Below the pieces are notes generated by a model that worked only from the letters and a program-made list of their open reading frames with translations, made no database searches and was not told the DNA's origin. A stretch of DNA of 64,000 nt from Streptomyces sp. LX-29 (GTDB lineage: Bacteria > Actinomycetota > Actinomycetes > Streptomycetales > Streptomycetaceae): the NCBI RefSeq assembly GCF_029541745.1, contig NZ_CP089746.1, forward strand, positions 1,612,001 through 1,676,000. The letters are read 5' to 3'. Numbering within the stretch: position 1 is the stretch's first letter; each line of letters starts with the position of its first letter. This document shows, piece by piece, positions 51,731 through 61,272 of this stretch. Made by a program: the position numbers and the translations under genes.

Positions 51731-54118
51731 TCAGGTCCCCGTCAGGTGCTCCGGGCGGACCGGGACCCGGTTCAGGGCCAGGCCCGTGGCGGCGCGGATG
51801 GCGGAGACGACGGCGGGGGTGGACGACAGGGTGGGGGCCTCCCCGACGCCGCGGAGGCCGTACGGGGCGTGCGCGTCGGCGAGTTCGAGCACGTCGACGG
51901 GGATGGTGGGCGTGTCGAGGATGGTCGGGATCAGATAGTCGGTGAAGGACGGGTTGCGGACCCTGGCGGTCCTGGGGTCGACCACGATCTCCTCCATGAC
52001 GGCGAGCCCCAGCCCCTGCGCCGTGCCGCCCTGGATCTGGCCGACCACGGAGAGCGGGTTGAGCGCCTTGCCGACGTCCTGGGCGCAGGCCAGCTCGACC
52101 ACCTTGACCAGGCCGAGTTCGGTGTCGACCTCGACGACCGCGCGGTGGGCGGCGAAGGAGTACTGGACGTGGCCGTCGCCCTGCCCGGTGACCCGGTCGA
52201 AGGGCTGGGTCGGGCGGTGCCGCCACTCCAGCTCGATGTCGACGGACTCGCCCTCCAGGACGTCCACGAGGTCGGCCAGGACCTCGCCGCCGTCGGTGAC
52301 GACCTTGCCGCCCTCGAGCAGCAGCTCGGCGGTGGCCCAGGCCGGGTGGTAGCTGCCGAACCTGGCGCGCCCCAGCTCCAGCACCCTTGCGCGCACCGCC
52401 TCGCAGGCGTGCTTGATCGCGCCGCCGGTGACATACGTCTGTCGCGAGGCCGACGTGGAGCCGGCCGAGCCGACCTGGGTGTCGGCCGGGTGGATGGTCA
52501 CCTGGGTGACGCCGAGCTCGGTGCGGGCGATCTGGGCGTGCACGGTGACGCCGCCCTGGCCGACCTCGGCCATCGCGGTGTGCACGATGGCGACCGGCTC
52601 GCCGGCGATGGCCTCCAGCCGGACGCGGGCCGTGGAGTAGTCGTCGAAGCCCTCGGAGAAGCCGACGTTCTTGATGCCGACGGCGTAGCCGACGCCGCGC
52701 ACCACGCCCTCGCCGTGGGTGGTGTTGGAGAGCCCGCCGGGGAGCGCCCGCACGTCGGCCGCGCCGCCCGCGGTCTCCCACTGCCGCTCCGGCGGCAGCG
52801 GCATCGCCTTGACGCGGCGCAGCAGCTCGGCGACGGGTGCGGGCGAGTCGACCACCTGCCCGGTGGGCATGACGGCGCCCTGGGACATCGCGTTGCGCTG
52901 CCGGAACTCCACCGGGTCCAGGCCCAGTTCGACGGCGACCTTGTCCATCTGCGCCTCGTAGGCGAAGCAGGCCTGTACGGCGCCGAAGCCGCGCATGGCG
53001 CCACAGGGCGGGTTGTTGGTGTAGAGGGCGAGGGCCTCGATGTCGACGTCGTCGACGGCGTACGGGCCGATCGAGAGCGAGGCGGCGTTGCCGACGACGG
53101 CCGGGGAGGCGGAGGCGTAGGCGCCGCCGTCGAGCACGATCCGGCACTTCACATGGGTGAGCCGGCCGTCGCGGGTGGCGCCGTGTTCGTACCAGAGCTT
53201 GGCCGGGTGCCGGTGGACGTGTCCGAAGAAGGACTCGAAGCGGTTGTAGACCATCTTCACCGGCTTGCCGGTGCGCAGCGCCAGCAGGCAGGCGTGGATC
53301 TGCATGGACACGTCCTCACGGCCGCCGAAGGCGCCGCCGACGCCGGACAGCGTCATCCGCACCATCGACGGCGGCAGGCCGAGGACCGGGGCGATCTGCC
53401 GCAGGTCGGAGTGGAGCCACTGGGTGGCGATGTACAGGTCCACCCCGCCGTCCTCGGCGGGCACCGCGAGGCCGGACTCGGGGCCGAGGAACGCCTGGTC
53501 CTGCATGCCGAGCTCGTACTCGCCGCTGACGATGACGTCGGCGCGCTCGCGGGCCGCCGCCGCGTCGCCGCGGACGATGGGCTGCCGGTGCAGGACGTTG
53601 GGGTGCGGGACGTGGTCGGCGTGGCCGTCTTCGCGGTCCGGGTGCAGCAGCGGCGCGTCGGGGGCCAGCGCGGTCGCCTCGTCGGTGACCACGGGCAGTT
53701 CGACGTAGTCGACCCTGATCTTGGCGGCGGCGCGGCGCGCGGTCTCCGGGTGGTCGGCGGCGACCAGGGCGACGGGCTCGCCGTGGTGCCGGACCCGGCC
53801 CTGCGCCAGCACCGGGGTGTCCGGGATCTCCAGGCCGTAGTGCTTGGTCTCGGCCGGGAGGTCCTCGTGGGTGAGGACCGCGTACACGCCGGCCTGGGCC
53901 AGGGCCTCGGAGACGTCGATGGACCTGATCTCGGCGTGGGCGTGGGGGCTGCGCAGGGTGTGTCCCCACAGCATGTCCTCGTGCCACAGGTCGGAGGCGT
54001 AGGCGAACTCGCCGGTGACCTTGAGGGTGCCGTCGGGGCGCGGCGTGGACTCGCCGATGCCGCCCCGGGTCCGGCTGCCCTGGGAGATGTCGACGGGGGT
54101 GCGGGTGACCTCTGCCAT
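51731..54118 (-). CDS. Xanthine dehydrogenase molybdenum-binding subunit
   Basis: Large subunit oxidising hypoxanthine/xanthine to urate at the Mo centre. 795 aa. Motifs: GGAFGGRED (Moco pocket), GAMRGFGAVQACFAYE, AEVGQGGVTVHAQIA and GVGEAPT with the catalytic Glu near the C-terminus. Last gene of the xdh operon, 3 bases after the iron-sulfur subunit stop. Confidence 0.93.
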   Translation of the reverse strand: MAEVTRTPVDISQGSRTRGGIGESTPRPDGTLKVTGEFAYASDLWHEDMLWGHTLRSPHAHAEIRSIDVSEALAQAGVYAVLTHEDLPAETKHYGLEIPDTPVLAQGRVRHHGEPVALVAADHPETARRAAAKIRVDYVELPVVTDEATALAPDAPLLHPDREDGHADHVPHPNVLHRQPIVRGDAAAARERADVIVSGEYELGMQDQAFLGPESGLAVPAEDGGVDLYIATQWLHSDLRQIAPVLGLPPSMVRMTLSGVGGAFGGREDVSMQIHACLLALRTGKPVKMVYNRFESFFGHVHRHPAKLWYEHGATRDGRLTHVKCRIVLDGGAYASASPAVVGNAASLSIGPYAVDDVDIEALALYTNNPPCGAMRGFGAVQACFAYEAQMDKVAVELGLDPVEFRQRNAMSQGAVMPTGQVVDSPAPVAELLRRVKAMPLPPERQWETAGGAADVRALPGGLSNTTHGEGVVRGVGYAVGIKNVGFSEGFDDYSTARVRLEAIAGEPVAIVHTAMAEVGQGGVTVHAQIARTELGVTQVTIHPADTQVGSAGSTSASRQTYVTGGAIKHACEAVRARVLELGRARFGSYHPAWATAELLLEGGKVVTDGGEVLADLVDVLEGESVDIELEWRHRPTQPFDRVTGQGDGHVQYSFAAHRAVVEVDTELGLVKVVELACAQDVGKALNPLSVVGQIQGGTAQGLGLAVMEEIVVDPRTARVRNPSFTDYLIPTILDTPTIPVDVLELADAHAPYGLRGVGEAPTLSSTPAVVSAIRAATGLALNRVPVRPEHLTGT

Positions 54119-54121
54119 GGT

Positions 54122-54778
54122 TCAGACCGCCCGTTCCGCGCGGGCGGCCGCGAGGCGTACCGCGTCCAGGATCTTCTCGTAGCCGGTGCAGCGGCACAGG
54201 TTGCCGGAGAGCGCCTCGCGGATGTCGGCGTCGGAGGGCTCGGCGTTGCGCTCCAGCAGCTCGTCGGCGGCGACCAACAGTCCGGGGGTGCAGAAGCCGC
54301 ACTGCACGGCCCCGGCGTCGATGAACGCCTTCTGGATCGGGGCGAGTTCGGCGGGGTCGGCGGGCTTGGGCCGCCAGGCCCTGGCCTGGTCCAGCCCGAC
54401 ACCCGCGGCCGTCGCACCCCCGGACGCCGCCCCTGACGGGGTCTCGCTCGCGCACGCCGCGTCCGCGGCGGCGCCGGAGCAGTCGCCCGGGTCGCGGGAG
54501 CCGCCGGCACAGCCGCCCTCGGCCCGCCGCCGGGCGAAGTCGGCGAGCCCCTCGACGGTGACCACCTCACGGCCCTCGGCCTGGCCGGCCGCGACCAGGC
54601 AGGCGCAGACCGGCACGCCGTCCAGCCGGACCGTGCAGGATCCGCACTCGCCCTGCTCGCAGGCGTTCTTCGAGCCGGGGAGGCCGAGCCGCTCGCGCAG
54701 CACGTACAGCAGGCTCTCGCCCTCCCAGACGTCGTCGGCCGTCTGCGGGCGTCCGTTGACGGTGAGGTTCACGCGCAC
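54122..54778 (-). CDS. Xanthine dehydrogenase 2x[2Fe-2S] subunit
   Basis: 218-aa electron-transfer subunit. N-terminal ferredoxin-like domain with C-E-Q-G-E-C-G-S-C plus CACL; C-terminal helical domain with QCGFCTPG and GNLCRCTGYEKI, so all eight cluster cysteines are present. Between the domains is an unusual Ala/Gly-rich insertion of about 50 residues carrying three additional cysteines (GGCAGGSRDPGDCSG, DAACASE). GTG 54778 overlaps the FAD subunit gene by 10 bp. Confidence 0.92.
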   Translation of the reverse strand: MRVNLTVNGRPQTADDVWEGESLLYVLRERLGLPGSKNACEQGECGSCTVRLDGVPVCACLVAAGQAEGREVVTVEGLADFARRRAEGGCAGGSRDPGDCSGAAADAACASETPSGAASGGATAAGVGLDQARAWRPKPADPAELAPIQKAFIDAGAVQCGFCTPGLLVAADELLERNAEPSDADIREALSGNLCRCTGYEKILDAVRLAAARAERAV

Positions 54779-55680
54779 TGTGCTTCTCCCTTGCCGGTAC
54801 CGCCGGTGCCGCCGGCGCGGTAGGACTCCCAGGCCCAGCCGAGGGTGCGGCGGGCCATGACGCCCACCGCGTGCCGGCGGTACCTCGCGCTGCCGCGCAC
54901 GTCGTCGATGGGGTTGCAGGCGCCGGAGCACAGCTCCGCGAACTGCCGGGCGATGGACGGGGTGATGGTCTTCCCGCTGTCCCAGAAGCCGCCGTCCTCC
55001 AGTGCGGCGTCGAGGAAGGTCTCCGCCTCGCGGGCGCGCACCGGGGTGGGCGCGGCGGAGCCGATGCCGGTCCTCACCGTGCGGGTCTCCGGGTGGAGGG
55101 CGAGGCCGAAGGCGCAGACGGCGATCACCATGGCGTTGCGGGTGCCCACCTTGGAGAACTGCTGGGGGCCGTCGGCGGTCTTGATGTGGACGGCGCGGAT
55201 CAGCTCGTCCGGCGCCAGCGCGTTGCGCTTCACCCCGGTGTAGAACTCCTCGACGGGGATACGGCGCACCCCGCGCACGGACTCGGCCTCGACCTCGGCG
55301 CCGGCCGCCAGCAGCGCGGGGTGCGAGTCGCCGGCCGGGGAGGCGGCGCCGAGGTTCCCGCCCACGCTGCCGCGGTTGCGGATCTGCGGGGAGCCGACGG
55401 TGTGCGCGGCCAGCGCGAGACCCGGCAGCTCGCCGCGCAGCCGCTCCATGATCGTGCTGTACGGGACGGAGGCGCCGAGCCGGACCGTGGCCCCGTCCGC
55501 GCTGACCTCCCACTCACTCAGCTCGCCGATGCGGTTCAGGTCCAGCAGGTACTCGGGGCGCCGATGGTCGAAGTTGATCTCGACCATCACGTCGGTCCCG
55601 CCCGCGATGGGTACGGCGGTGGGGTGCTCGGCCTTGGCGGCGAGCGCCTCCTCCCAGCTGGCGGGGCGCAGGAAGTCCAT
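54769..55680 (-). CDS. Xanthine dehydrogenase FAD-binding subunit
   Basis: 303-aa subunit passing electrons from the iron-sulfur centres to NAD+. Starts DFLRPASWEEALAAKAEHPTAVPIAGGTDVMVEI, and has the FAD motif TVGSPQIRNRGSVGGNLGAASPAGD. First gene of the xdh operon, divergent from pucR. Confidence 0.92.
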   Translation of the reverse strand: MDFLRPASWEEALAAKAEHPTAVPIAGGTDVMVEINFDHRRPEYLLDLNRIGELSEWEVSADGATVRLGASVPYSTIMERLRGELPGLALAAHTVGSPQIRNRGSVGGNLGAASPAGDSHPALLAAGAEVEAESVRGVRRIPVEEFYTGVKRNALAPDELIRAVHIKTADGPQQFSKVGTRNAMVIAVCAFGLALHPETRTVRTGIGSAAPTPVRAREAETFLDAALEDGGFWDSGKTITPSIARQFAELCSGACNPIDDVRGSARYRRHAVGVMARRTLGWAWESYRAGGTGGTGKGEAQCA

Positions 55681-55944
55681 GAATCTTCTCTTCTCGACTC
55701 TTGTGTGGGGAGGTGAGGTTTCTGCGTTCATGTCCTGGGGTCCGGGGATGCTCCGGACGTCTGCACGCGGCTTCTCGCCAGTACATCGACGCGTCACCCG
55801 GCGAGTGCAGTCACGGAAACCATGAAGCGGTTGGCTGGCCAGGCATCGGGTCTTGTAGATTCGAACGAAAGACGAGGTTCCGAATCCTCGCGGCATTCCA
55901 CCGGTAAACGAAGACAACGACGACGAGAGATCGGCTGGCGACTG

Positions 55945-57729
55945 ATGCGGCTGCGCGCACTGCTGGAGACCGAAGCCCTGGGCCTGCGCCTACTCAGCGG
56001 CGAGGACGAGCTGGACCGCACCGTGCGCGGCGTCATGACCACCGATCTGCGCGACCCCAGCCGCTATCTCTCCGGCGGTGAGCTGGTGCTGACCGGTCTC
56101 GCCTGGCGCCGCGAGCCCGCCGACTCCGAGCGGTTCGTGCGCATCCTGACGGCGGCCGGTGTCTCCGGCCTGGCGGCCGGAGAGGCCGAGCTGGGGAATG
56201 TGCCGGCGGACCTGGTGGAAGCCTGCACCCGGCACCGGATGCCGCTGTTCTCCGTGGTCGAGGCCGTGTCGTTCGCCTCCATCACCGAGCACGTGGTGCG
56301 GCAGGTGTCCAGCGAGCGGGCCGGCGATCTGGCCGCCGTCGTGGAGCGGCACCGGAAGCTGATGACCTCCGGCCCGGCCGGCGGTGGCCCCGAGGTCATC
56401 CTCGACCTGCTCGTCTCCGACCTGAACCTGCGCGCCTGGGTGCTCTCCCCCACCGGCCGCCGCATCGCCGGGGCCAGCGGCACCACCGCCGGCTCCGAGC
56501 TGTCCCCCGAGCTCTGCGCCCGCCTCGCCGGCGAGCACCTGGCGGCCATGCGGGCCGGGCGTCGGCCGCCGCACCGGGTGACGGTGCCGGGCCCGAGGCC
56601 CGCGGGCGCGCCGGGGACGGCCCAGGTCACCTACTCGCTCTTCCCGGTGCGCGGCGCCGGCCGCGCACCGGCCACCCGCGACGTGCGCGAGATCCGCGAG
56701 ACGGTGCTGGCGGACTGGCTGCTGGCGGTCGAGGACGACGCCGGCGACTGGCCCGCCGAGCGGCTCGACCTGCTGCACGGCGTCACCCAGCTGATCGCGG
56801 TCGAGCGGGACCGCCGCGACGCGGCCCGTACGGTGCGGCGCCGGCTCGCCCAGGAGGTGCTGGAGCTGGTGCAGACCGGCGCCCCGCCCGCCGAGATCGC
56901 CGCCCGGCTGCGGGTGGCGGCCCCGGTGTTGCTGCCGGGCCTCGGCGCCGCCCCGCACTGGCAGGTCGTGGTGGCCCGGGTGGAGTGGGGCGGGCCGGCC
57001 GGCGAGGCGGAGGGCGCCGAGCGGGACGGCGGCGAGCGGGCCGGCGGCGCGCTCGCCCAGGCCCTGCTGGAGGAGGTGCTGGCGGACCCGGAGGCGGCCG
57101 GCCCCGAGGCGTCCGACCGGATCGCCGTGGCGTACTCCGGGGACGAGGCGGTGGCCCTGGTGCCGCTGCCGGCGACCGCGGCGGAGTCCGACGACGGCGC
57201 GGAGGACACGGAGGAGGAGGCCGCCCAGGCCCCCGGACTGCACGCGGACGCCCTCCTGGCGGCGGTCCGCGAGCCGCTCTCCCGCGGCCTGGACGGCGAC
57301 GGCCGGCTGACGGTGGGCGTCAGCGCCACCGTGCACTCCGCCGAGGGGCTGCGCGGCGCCCTGGAGGAGGCCCGGCACGCCCGCCGGGTCGCCGCCGCCC
57401 GCCCGGGTCGGGTCTGCGCCGCCGGGCACCAGGAACTCGCCTCGCACGTGCTGCTGCTCCCCTTCGTCCCGGACGACGTGCGGCGCGCGTTCACGGCCCG
57501 GCTGTTGGACCCGCTGCGGGACTACGACCGACGCCACCGCGCGGAGCTGATCCCGACGCTGGAGGCGTTCCTCGACTGCGACGGCTCCTGGACGCGGTGC
57601 GCCACCCGGCTGCATCTGCACGTCAACACCCTGCGGTACCGGGTCGGCCGGATCGAGCAGCTGACGGGTCGTGATCTGTCGCGCCTGGAAGACAAGTTGG
57701 ACTTCTTCCTGGCACTGAGGATGAGCTGA
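55945..57729 (+). CDS. pucR: PucR-family regulator
   Basis: 594-aa regulator of purine use: N-terminal PucR domain (RLRALLETEALGLRLLSGEDELDRTVRGVMTTDLRDPSRYLSGGELVLTGL), a central GGDEF-like/CdaR region and a C-terminal HTH_30 (LEAFLDCDGSWTRCATRLHLHVNTLRYRVGRIEQLTG). ATG 55945 starts just before the domain; longer frames are basic and unconserved. Upstream at 55858-55886 an imperfect dyad (GATTCGAAC / GTTCCGAATC) could be its operator. Divergent from xdh, so likely its activator. Confidence 0.88.
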   Translation: MRLRALLETEALGLRLLSGEDELDRTVRGVMTTDLRDPSRYLSGGELVLTGLAWRREPADSERFVRILTAAGVSGLAAGEAELGNVPADLVEACTRHRMPLFSVVEAVSFASITEHVVRQVSSERAGDLAAVVERHRKLMTSGPAGGGPEVILDLLVSDLNLRAWVLSPTGRRIAGASGTTAGSELSPELCARLAGEHLAAMRAGRRPPHRVTVPGPRPAGAPGTAQVTYSLFPVRGAGRAPATRDVREIRETVLADWLLAVEDDAGDWPAERLDLLHGVTQLIAVERDRRDAARTVRRRLAQEVLELVQTGAPPAEIAARLRVAAPVLLPGLGAAPHWQVVVARVEWGGPAGEAEGAERDGGERAGGALAQALLEEVLADPEAAGPEASDRIAVAYSGDEAVALVPLPATAAESDDGAEDTEEEAAQAPGLHADALLAAVREPLSRGLDGDGRLTVGVSATVHSAEGLRGALEEARHARRVAAARPGRVCAAGHQELASHVLLLPFVPDDVRRAFTARLLDPLRDYDRRHRAELIPTLEAFLDCDGSWTRCATRLHLHVNTLRYRVGRIEQLTGRDLSRLEDKLDFFLALRMS

Positions 57730-57875
57730 CCCGTCCGGTTCGCGATCACCTGTGATCGCCGGCCGAAACTTTGTGAATTGCTTCACACCGACCCCTTGGC
57801 CCCCCGCGCGCATTCGTGCTGAGATTCGAGGTGCTTCCGGCTCGATGGCGCGCTTGGGGACTTCGGGAGGGCAAT

Positions 57876-58775
57876 GTGGCGGACACCGCCATGTCACGGT
57901 CTGGATCGTCGGACACACCCACGGGAACGGAACCGGAAACCCCACCCGAAGCGGCCGGCGGGCCGGCCGGCCGGGCGGGGTCGGGAGGCGCGCGGCTGGG
58001 GAGAGGCCCCCAGCTGGACGGCGGGGGCGGCGACCACGACCCCCTCGACACGGCGGTGTGGCGGCTCCGCTCCCGCGGCTGCTGGGAGGACGCCGCCGCC
58101 CTGCTCGCCGCCCGCGCGGTGACCGACCCGGCCGCGGCACTGGCGCGCAGCGCCCTGCTGACCGAGCGCTGCATGTTCGCCTCCGAGGGCTGGGGCACCG
58201 CGGAGGACGCGCTGCGCGCCGCCGAGGCGCTGGCCTTCGATGACGAGGACCGAGGGGCCGCCGCCTGCGAGCGCGGCTACCTGGCTTACGCGTGCACGCT
58301 GTTCGGCGTGCGCGACCGCGCCGACGAGGCCCGCGCGGCGCTGGGCCGGGCCGCGGCGCTGATCCCACCCGGCTCGCCCGTGCGGCCGCTGCTGGACTTC
58401 CGGCGCGGCCTCGTCGCCCAGCACCTGGCACAGAACCCCACCGGCGCCCAGGCGGCCTTCCAGCGCGCCCACGCCGGCGCCGCCGCCCACGGCGACGCGC
58501 TGCTGCGCTCCTTCACCTGGCGGCACCTCGCCGCCATGGCGGAGCAGAGCGGCGATCTCCCCGCCGCCCGACACGGCTTCGCCGAGTCCCTGCGCATCCG
58601 CGAGGAGCTCGGCTATCTCATCGGCATCGCCCCGGCCCTCGCCGCCCTGGCCGAGGTGCAGCCCGATCCCGAGGCCGGCCGCCTGCGCGCCGAGGCCGCC
58701 CGGCTCGTCCACCTCCTCGGCGGCCTCCCCGTCTGGCTCGCCGACCAGCTGCGCCCGAGGACCCGGGACACCTGA
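57876..58775 (+). CDS. TPR-like protein
   Basis: 299-aa cytoplasmic protein of helical repeats: Ala-rich helix pairs such as LARSALLTERCMFASEGWGTAEDALRAAEALAF and AAFQRAHAGAAAHGDALLRSFTWRHLAAMAEQSGDLPAARHGFAESLRIREELG. The last is a typical TPR pair. The N-terminal 55 residues are Pro/Gly-rich. GTG 57876 with GGGAGGG upstream. Probably a protein-interaction scaffold; partner unknown. Confidence 0.7.
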   Translation: MADTAMSRSGSSDTPTGTEPETPPEAAGGPAGRAGSGGARLGRGPQLDGGGGDHDPLDTAVWRLRSRGCWEDAAALLAARAVTDPAAALARSALLTERCMFASEGWGTAEDALRAAEALAFDDEDRGAAACERGYLAYACTLFGVRDRADEARAALGRAAALIPPGSPVRPLLDFRRGLVAQHLAQNPTGAQAAFQRAHAGAAAHGDALLRSFTWRHLAAMAEQSGDLPAARHGFAESLRIREELGYLIGIAPALAALAEVQPDPEAGRLRAEAARLVHLLGGLPVWLADQLRPRTRDT

Positions 58776-60126
58776 CGTCCCGCCGGGAGAACGCGCGGCG
58801 CCGCGGCAGCCAAAGTACGCGCGGGGCGCCGCGCCCAAGGGGGCAACGCGTGGAGGTACGGCAGCCGAAGTAGGCACGGCTGCGCCGTGCTCGGGGCAAC
58901 GCGCGGAGGACCGCCCCAGCCGGCGTACGCGCGGAGGTGCCGCGCTCGGCGTAACGCGCGGAGGCGCCGCCGCAGCAGGAGTACGCACGAAGACGCTGCG
59001 CCCGGAGCAACAGGCGGAGGCGTGCCGCAACCGGCGTAACGCGGAGAGGAGCCGCAGCCGAAGTACGCGCGGAGGCGCCGCGCCCGGGGCAACGCGCGGA
59101 GGCCCGCCCCAGCCGGCGTACGCGCCGCGGCTTGGCAGCCGGCGTAACGCACGGGGACGCCGCGTCCGAGGCAACGTGTGGAGGCGCAGCAGCCGAAGTA
59201 CGCACGGAGGTGCCGCGCTCGGCGTAACGCGCGGGGGCGCCGCCGCAGCAGGAGTACGCACGAAGACGCTGCGCCCGGAGCAACAGGCGGAGGCGTGCCG
59301 CAACCGGCGTAACGCGGAGAGGAGCCTCAGCCGAAGTACGCGCGGAGGGGCCGCGCCCGGGGTAACGCGCGGAGGCCCGCCCCCAGCCGGCGTACGCACC
59401 GCGGCTTGGCAGCCGGCGTAACGCACGGGGACACCGCGTCCGAGGCAACGTGTGGAGGCGCAGCAGCCGAAGTACGCACGGAGGTGCCGCGCTCGGCGTA
59501 ACGCGCGGAGGCGCCGCCGCAGCAGGAGTACGCACGAAGACGCTGCGCCCTGAGCAACAGGCGGAGGCGTGCCGCAACCGGCCTAACGCGGAGAGGAGCC
59601 GCAGCCGAAGTACGCGCGGAGGCGCCGCGCCCGGGGCAACGCGCGGAGGCCCGCCCCCAGCCGGCGTACGCACCGCGGCGCGACAGCCGGCGTAACGCAC
59701 GGACGCGCCGCGCCCGAAGCAACGCGTGGCGGCGTGCCCCAGCCGGCGTACGCGCGGTGCGGCAGCCGGCGTACGCGCGGACGCGCCCTCCCCGGCGCAA
59801 CGCGTAAAGGAGCCACGCGCGGACTACGCGTGGAGGCGCCACCGGCCACGCCCGGCCACCTCCGCGCCCAGGGCCCGGCGACCCCGGGGCCCGGCGGCCT
59901 CTGGGCGCGGACGCCCGCGCCTCATCGGCATCCCGCCGCCCGGCCCTCAAGGCCACCGCCGCCTGATCGCAGGATCCACATCGAGACCCGTACCGTCGTG
60001 GCCGCGACCGCCGGCCCCCGAGGCCGGCCTCGGCCTCACTCCCGGGCCGGGCCTGGCCTGCTGTCCGGCTCCCGGGCCCGGCCCACCTCCTGCCCGGCTT
60101 CCGGTCTCCGGCTCCCGGGCCCTGGC
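58776..60126. repeat. Nested tandem-repeat region with 273/274-bp higher-order unit
   Basis: The gap is filled by related short blocks alternating around TACGCRCGGAGG and AACGCGYGGAGG cores. A higher-order unit begins with AGGTGCCGCGCTCGGCGTAA at 58935, 59208 and 59482 (spacing 273 and 274 bp). The first two copies are complete and nearly identical; the third diverges after about 59690. The one-base indel (a C run near 59385) breaks any common frame, so the long minus-strand ORFs are not convincing genes. I see no protein gene here. Confidence 0.85.
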
Positions 60127-60402
60127 TCAGGTCATCCGGTCGACCGCGTCCTTGGCCTCCTTCAGGCCGGCGCCCGTGGCCTCTCGGTAGGCCTTGATGG
60201 CCTCGATCGTCTTTCCGTCTCGCACGAGCGCCTCGACCCGTTCCAGCTCCGGGTCGGACTCGCGGAGACCGAGGTGGTCGAGGACCAGGTCGAGCTTGCG
60301 CTCGACCCGGGCGATGTTGCGTTCCGTTCGCTTGATCCGGGTCTCGACGCCGCCGATGCACACCAGCACGAGGAAGGCCACGATCAGGACTGATATCTCC
60401 AT
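60127..60402 (-). CDS. Membrane-anchored L7/L12 C-terminal-like protein
   Basis: 91 aa: one N-terminal membrane helix (ISVLIVAFLVLVCIGGV), a coiled, charged middle (RIKRTERNIARVERKLDLVLDHLGL) and a C-terminal segment, GKTIEAIKAYREATGAGLKEAKDAVDRM, resembling the ribosomal protein L7/L12 C-terminal domain. Such proteins are common in actinomycetes and are not ribosomal; function unknown. Confidence 0.78.
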   Translation of the reverse strand: MEISVLIVAFLVLVCIGGVETRIKRTERNIARVERKLDLVLDHLGLRESDPELERVEALVRDGKTIEAIKAYREATGAGLKEAKDAVDRMT

Positions 60403-60444
60403 GATCGCCCATCGTAGTGATCACGCCGGGCCCCGAGCCGCGGG

Positions 60445-61155
60445 CTAGCCCCGGAGGAAGTGCTCGCGGGCGAGCGTCTCGACCGTGTCGAGGTCGCTCG
60501 CCGCGAGGGCGTCGAGGAGGGCGACGTGCTGGGCGGCGTCGGCGAGCAGGTCGGCGGTCCGGGGCGCCCCGCCCCGCGGCAGCGGCCACTGCGCCCGACG
60601 GTGCAGGTCGTCGGCGATGACCACCAGCTGCTGGTTGCCGGCGAGGGCGAGGACGGCCTGGTGGAAGGCGCGGTCCACCTCCAGGTAGGCGGCGCGGTCG
60701 CCGGTGGCCGCGACGGAGGAGGCCGCGTCGGCGAAGGGACGGATCCTCTCCCAGCGCTCGGGGGTGACGCCGGCCGCCAGGGTGAGGAGCACCGGCACCT
60801 CGAGGAGCGCCCGCACCTCGGCGAGCTCGGCGAGCTCGCGCTCGCTGCGCCGCGCGACCCGGAAGCCGCGGTTGGGGACCACCTCGACGGCGCCCTCGCT
60901 GGCGAGCTGCTGCATGGCCTCCCGCACCGGGGTGGCGGAGACGCCGAAGCGCAGCGCGAGCACGGGGGCGGAGTAGACCTCACCGGGGGCCAGCTCGCCG
61001 CTCACCAGGGCGCAGCGCAGCGCGTCCAGCACCTGGCGGCGTACGGAGTGGCGCTGCAGCGGCACGCGCGGGGGCGGCACGCACGGCGCCTCCTCCGGGG
61101 TGACCGGCGTCATCGGCACGGCCGGCGGCGCCGTATCGGCACTGGACTGCTCCAC
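60445..61155 (-). CDS. GntR-family regulator, FCD type
   Basis: 236-aa FadR-like regulator: winged helix SVRRQVLDALRCALVSGELAPGEVYSAPVLALRFGVSATPVREAMQQLASEGAV, then an FCD effector domain (LEVDRAFHQAVLALAGNQ and a late HVALLDALAASD with metal-binding-type Asp/His residues). GTG 61155 has AGGAGGG upstream. Divergent from the FhuF-like gene; its target is not evident. Confidence 0.83.
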   Translation of the reverse strand: MEQSSADTAPPAVPMTPVTPEEAPCVPPPRVPLQRHSVRRQVLDALRCALVSGELAPGEVYSAPVLALRFGVSATPVREAMQQLASEGAVEVVPNRGFRVARRSERELAELAEVRALLEVPVLLTLAAGVTPERWERIRPFADAASSVAATGDRAAYLEVDRAFHQAVLALAGNQQLVVIADDLHRRAQWPLPRGGAPRTADLLADAAQHVALLDALAASDLDTVETLAREHFLRG

Positions 61156-61224
61156 TCGGACCCTCCTGACGTCCCAGGGAACGATATGCGGACGCCACGC
61201 AAGGTCAAACCCCACCCCATTCAG

Positions 61225-61243
61225 CTAAGGTAAGGCTAACCTG
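61225..61243 (+). promoter_or_regulatory. Iron box (DmdR/DtxR-type operator)
   Basis: TAAGGTAAGGCTAACCTGA matches the 19-bp actinomycete iron-box consensus TTAGGTTAGGCTAACCTAA at 16 positions. It lies 30 bp upstream of the FhuF-like gene, so that gene should be derepressed in low iron. Confidence 0.8.
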
Positions 61244-61272
61244 ACGAAGCTTCGCGATTCGGTGGTCTCCCC

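Noticed and set aside
49926..53147. 1073-aa minus-strand open frame spanning permease and xdh genes
   Set aside because: Only its C-terminal 483 residues are a real protein (the permease). The rest is an Arg/Gly/Pro-rich shadow of the xdh large-subunit gene in another frame.
58776..59850. CRISPR array or Ala/Pro/Arg-rich repeat protein
   Set aside because: Repeats are contiguous and imperfect without unique spacers, no cas genes are present, and a one-base indel between higher-order copies breaks the frame.
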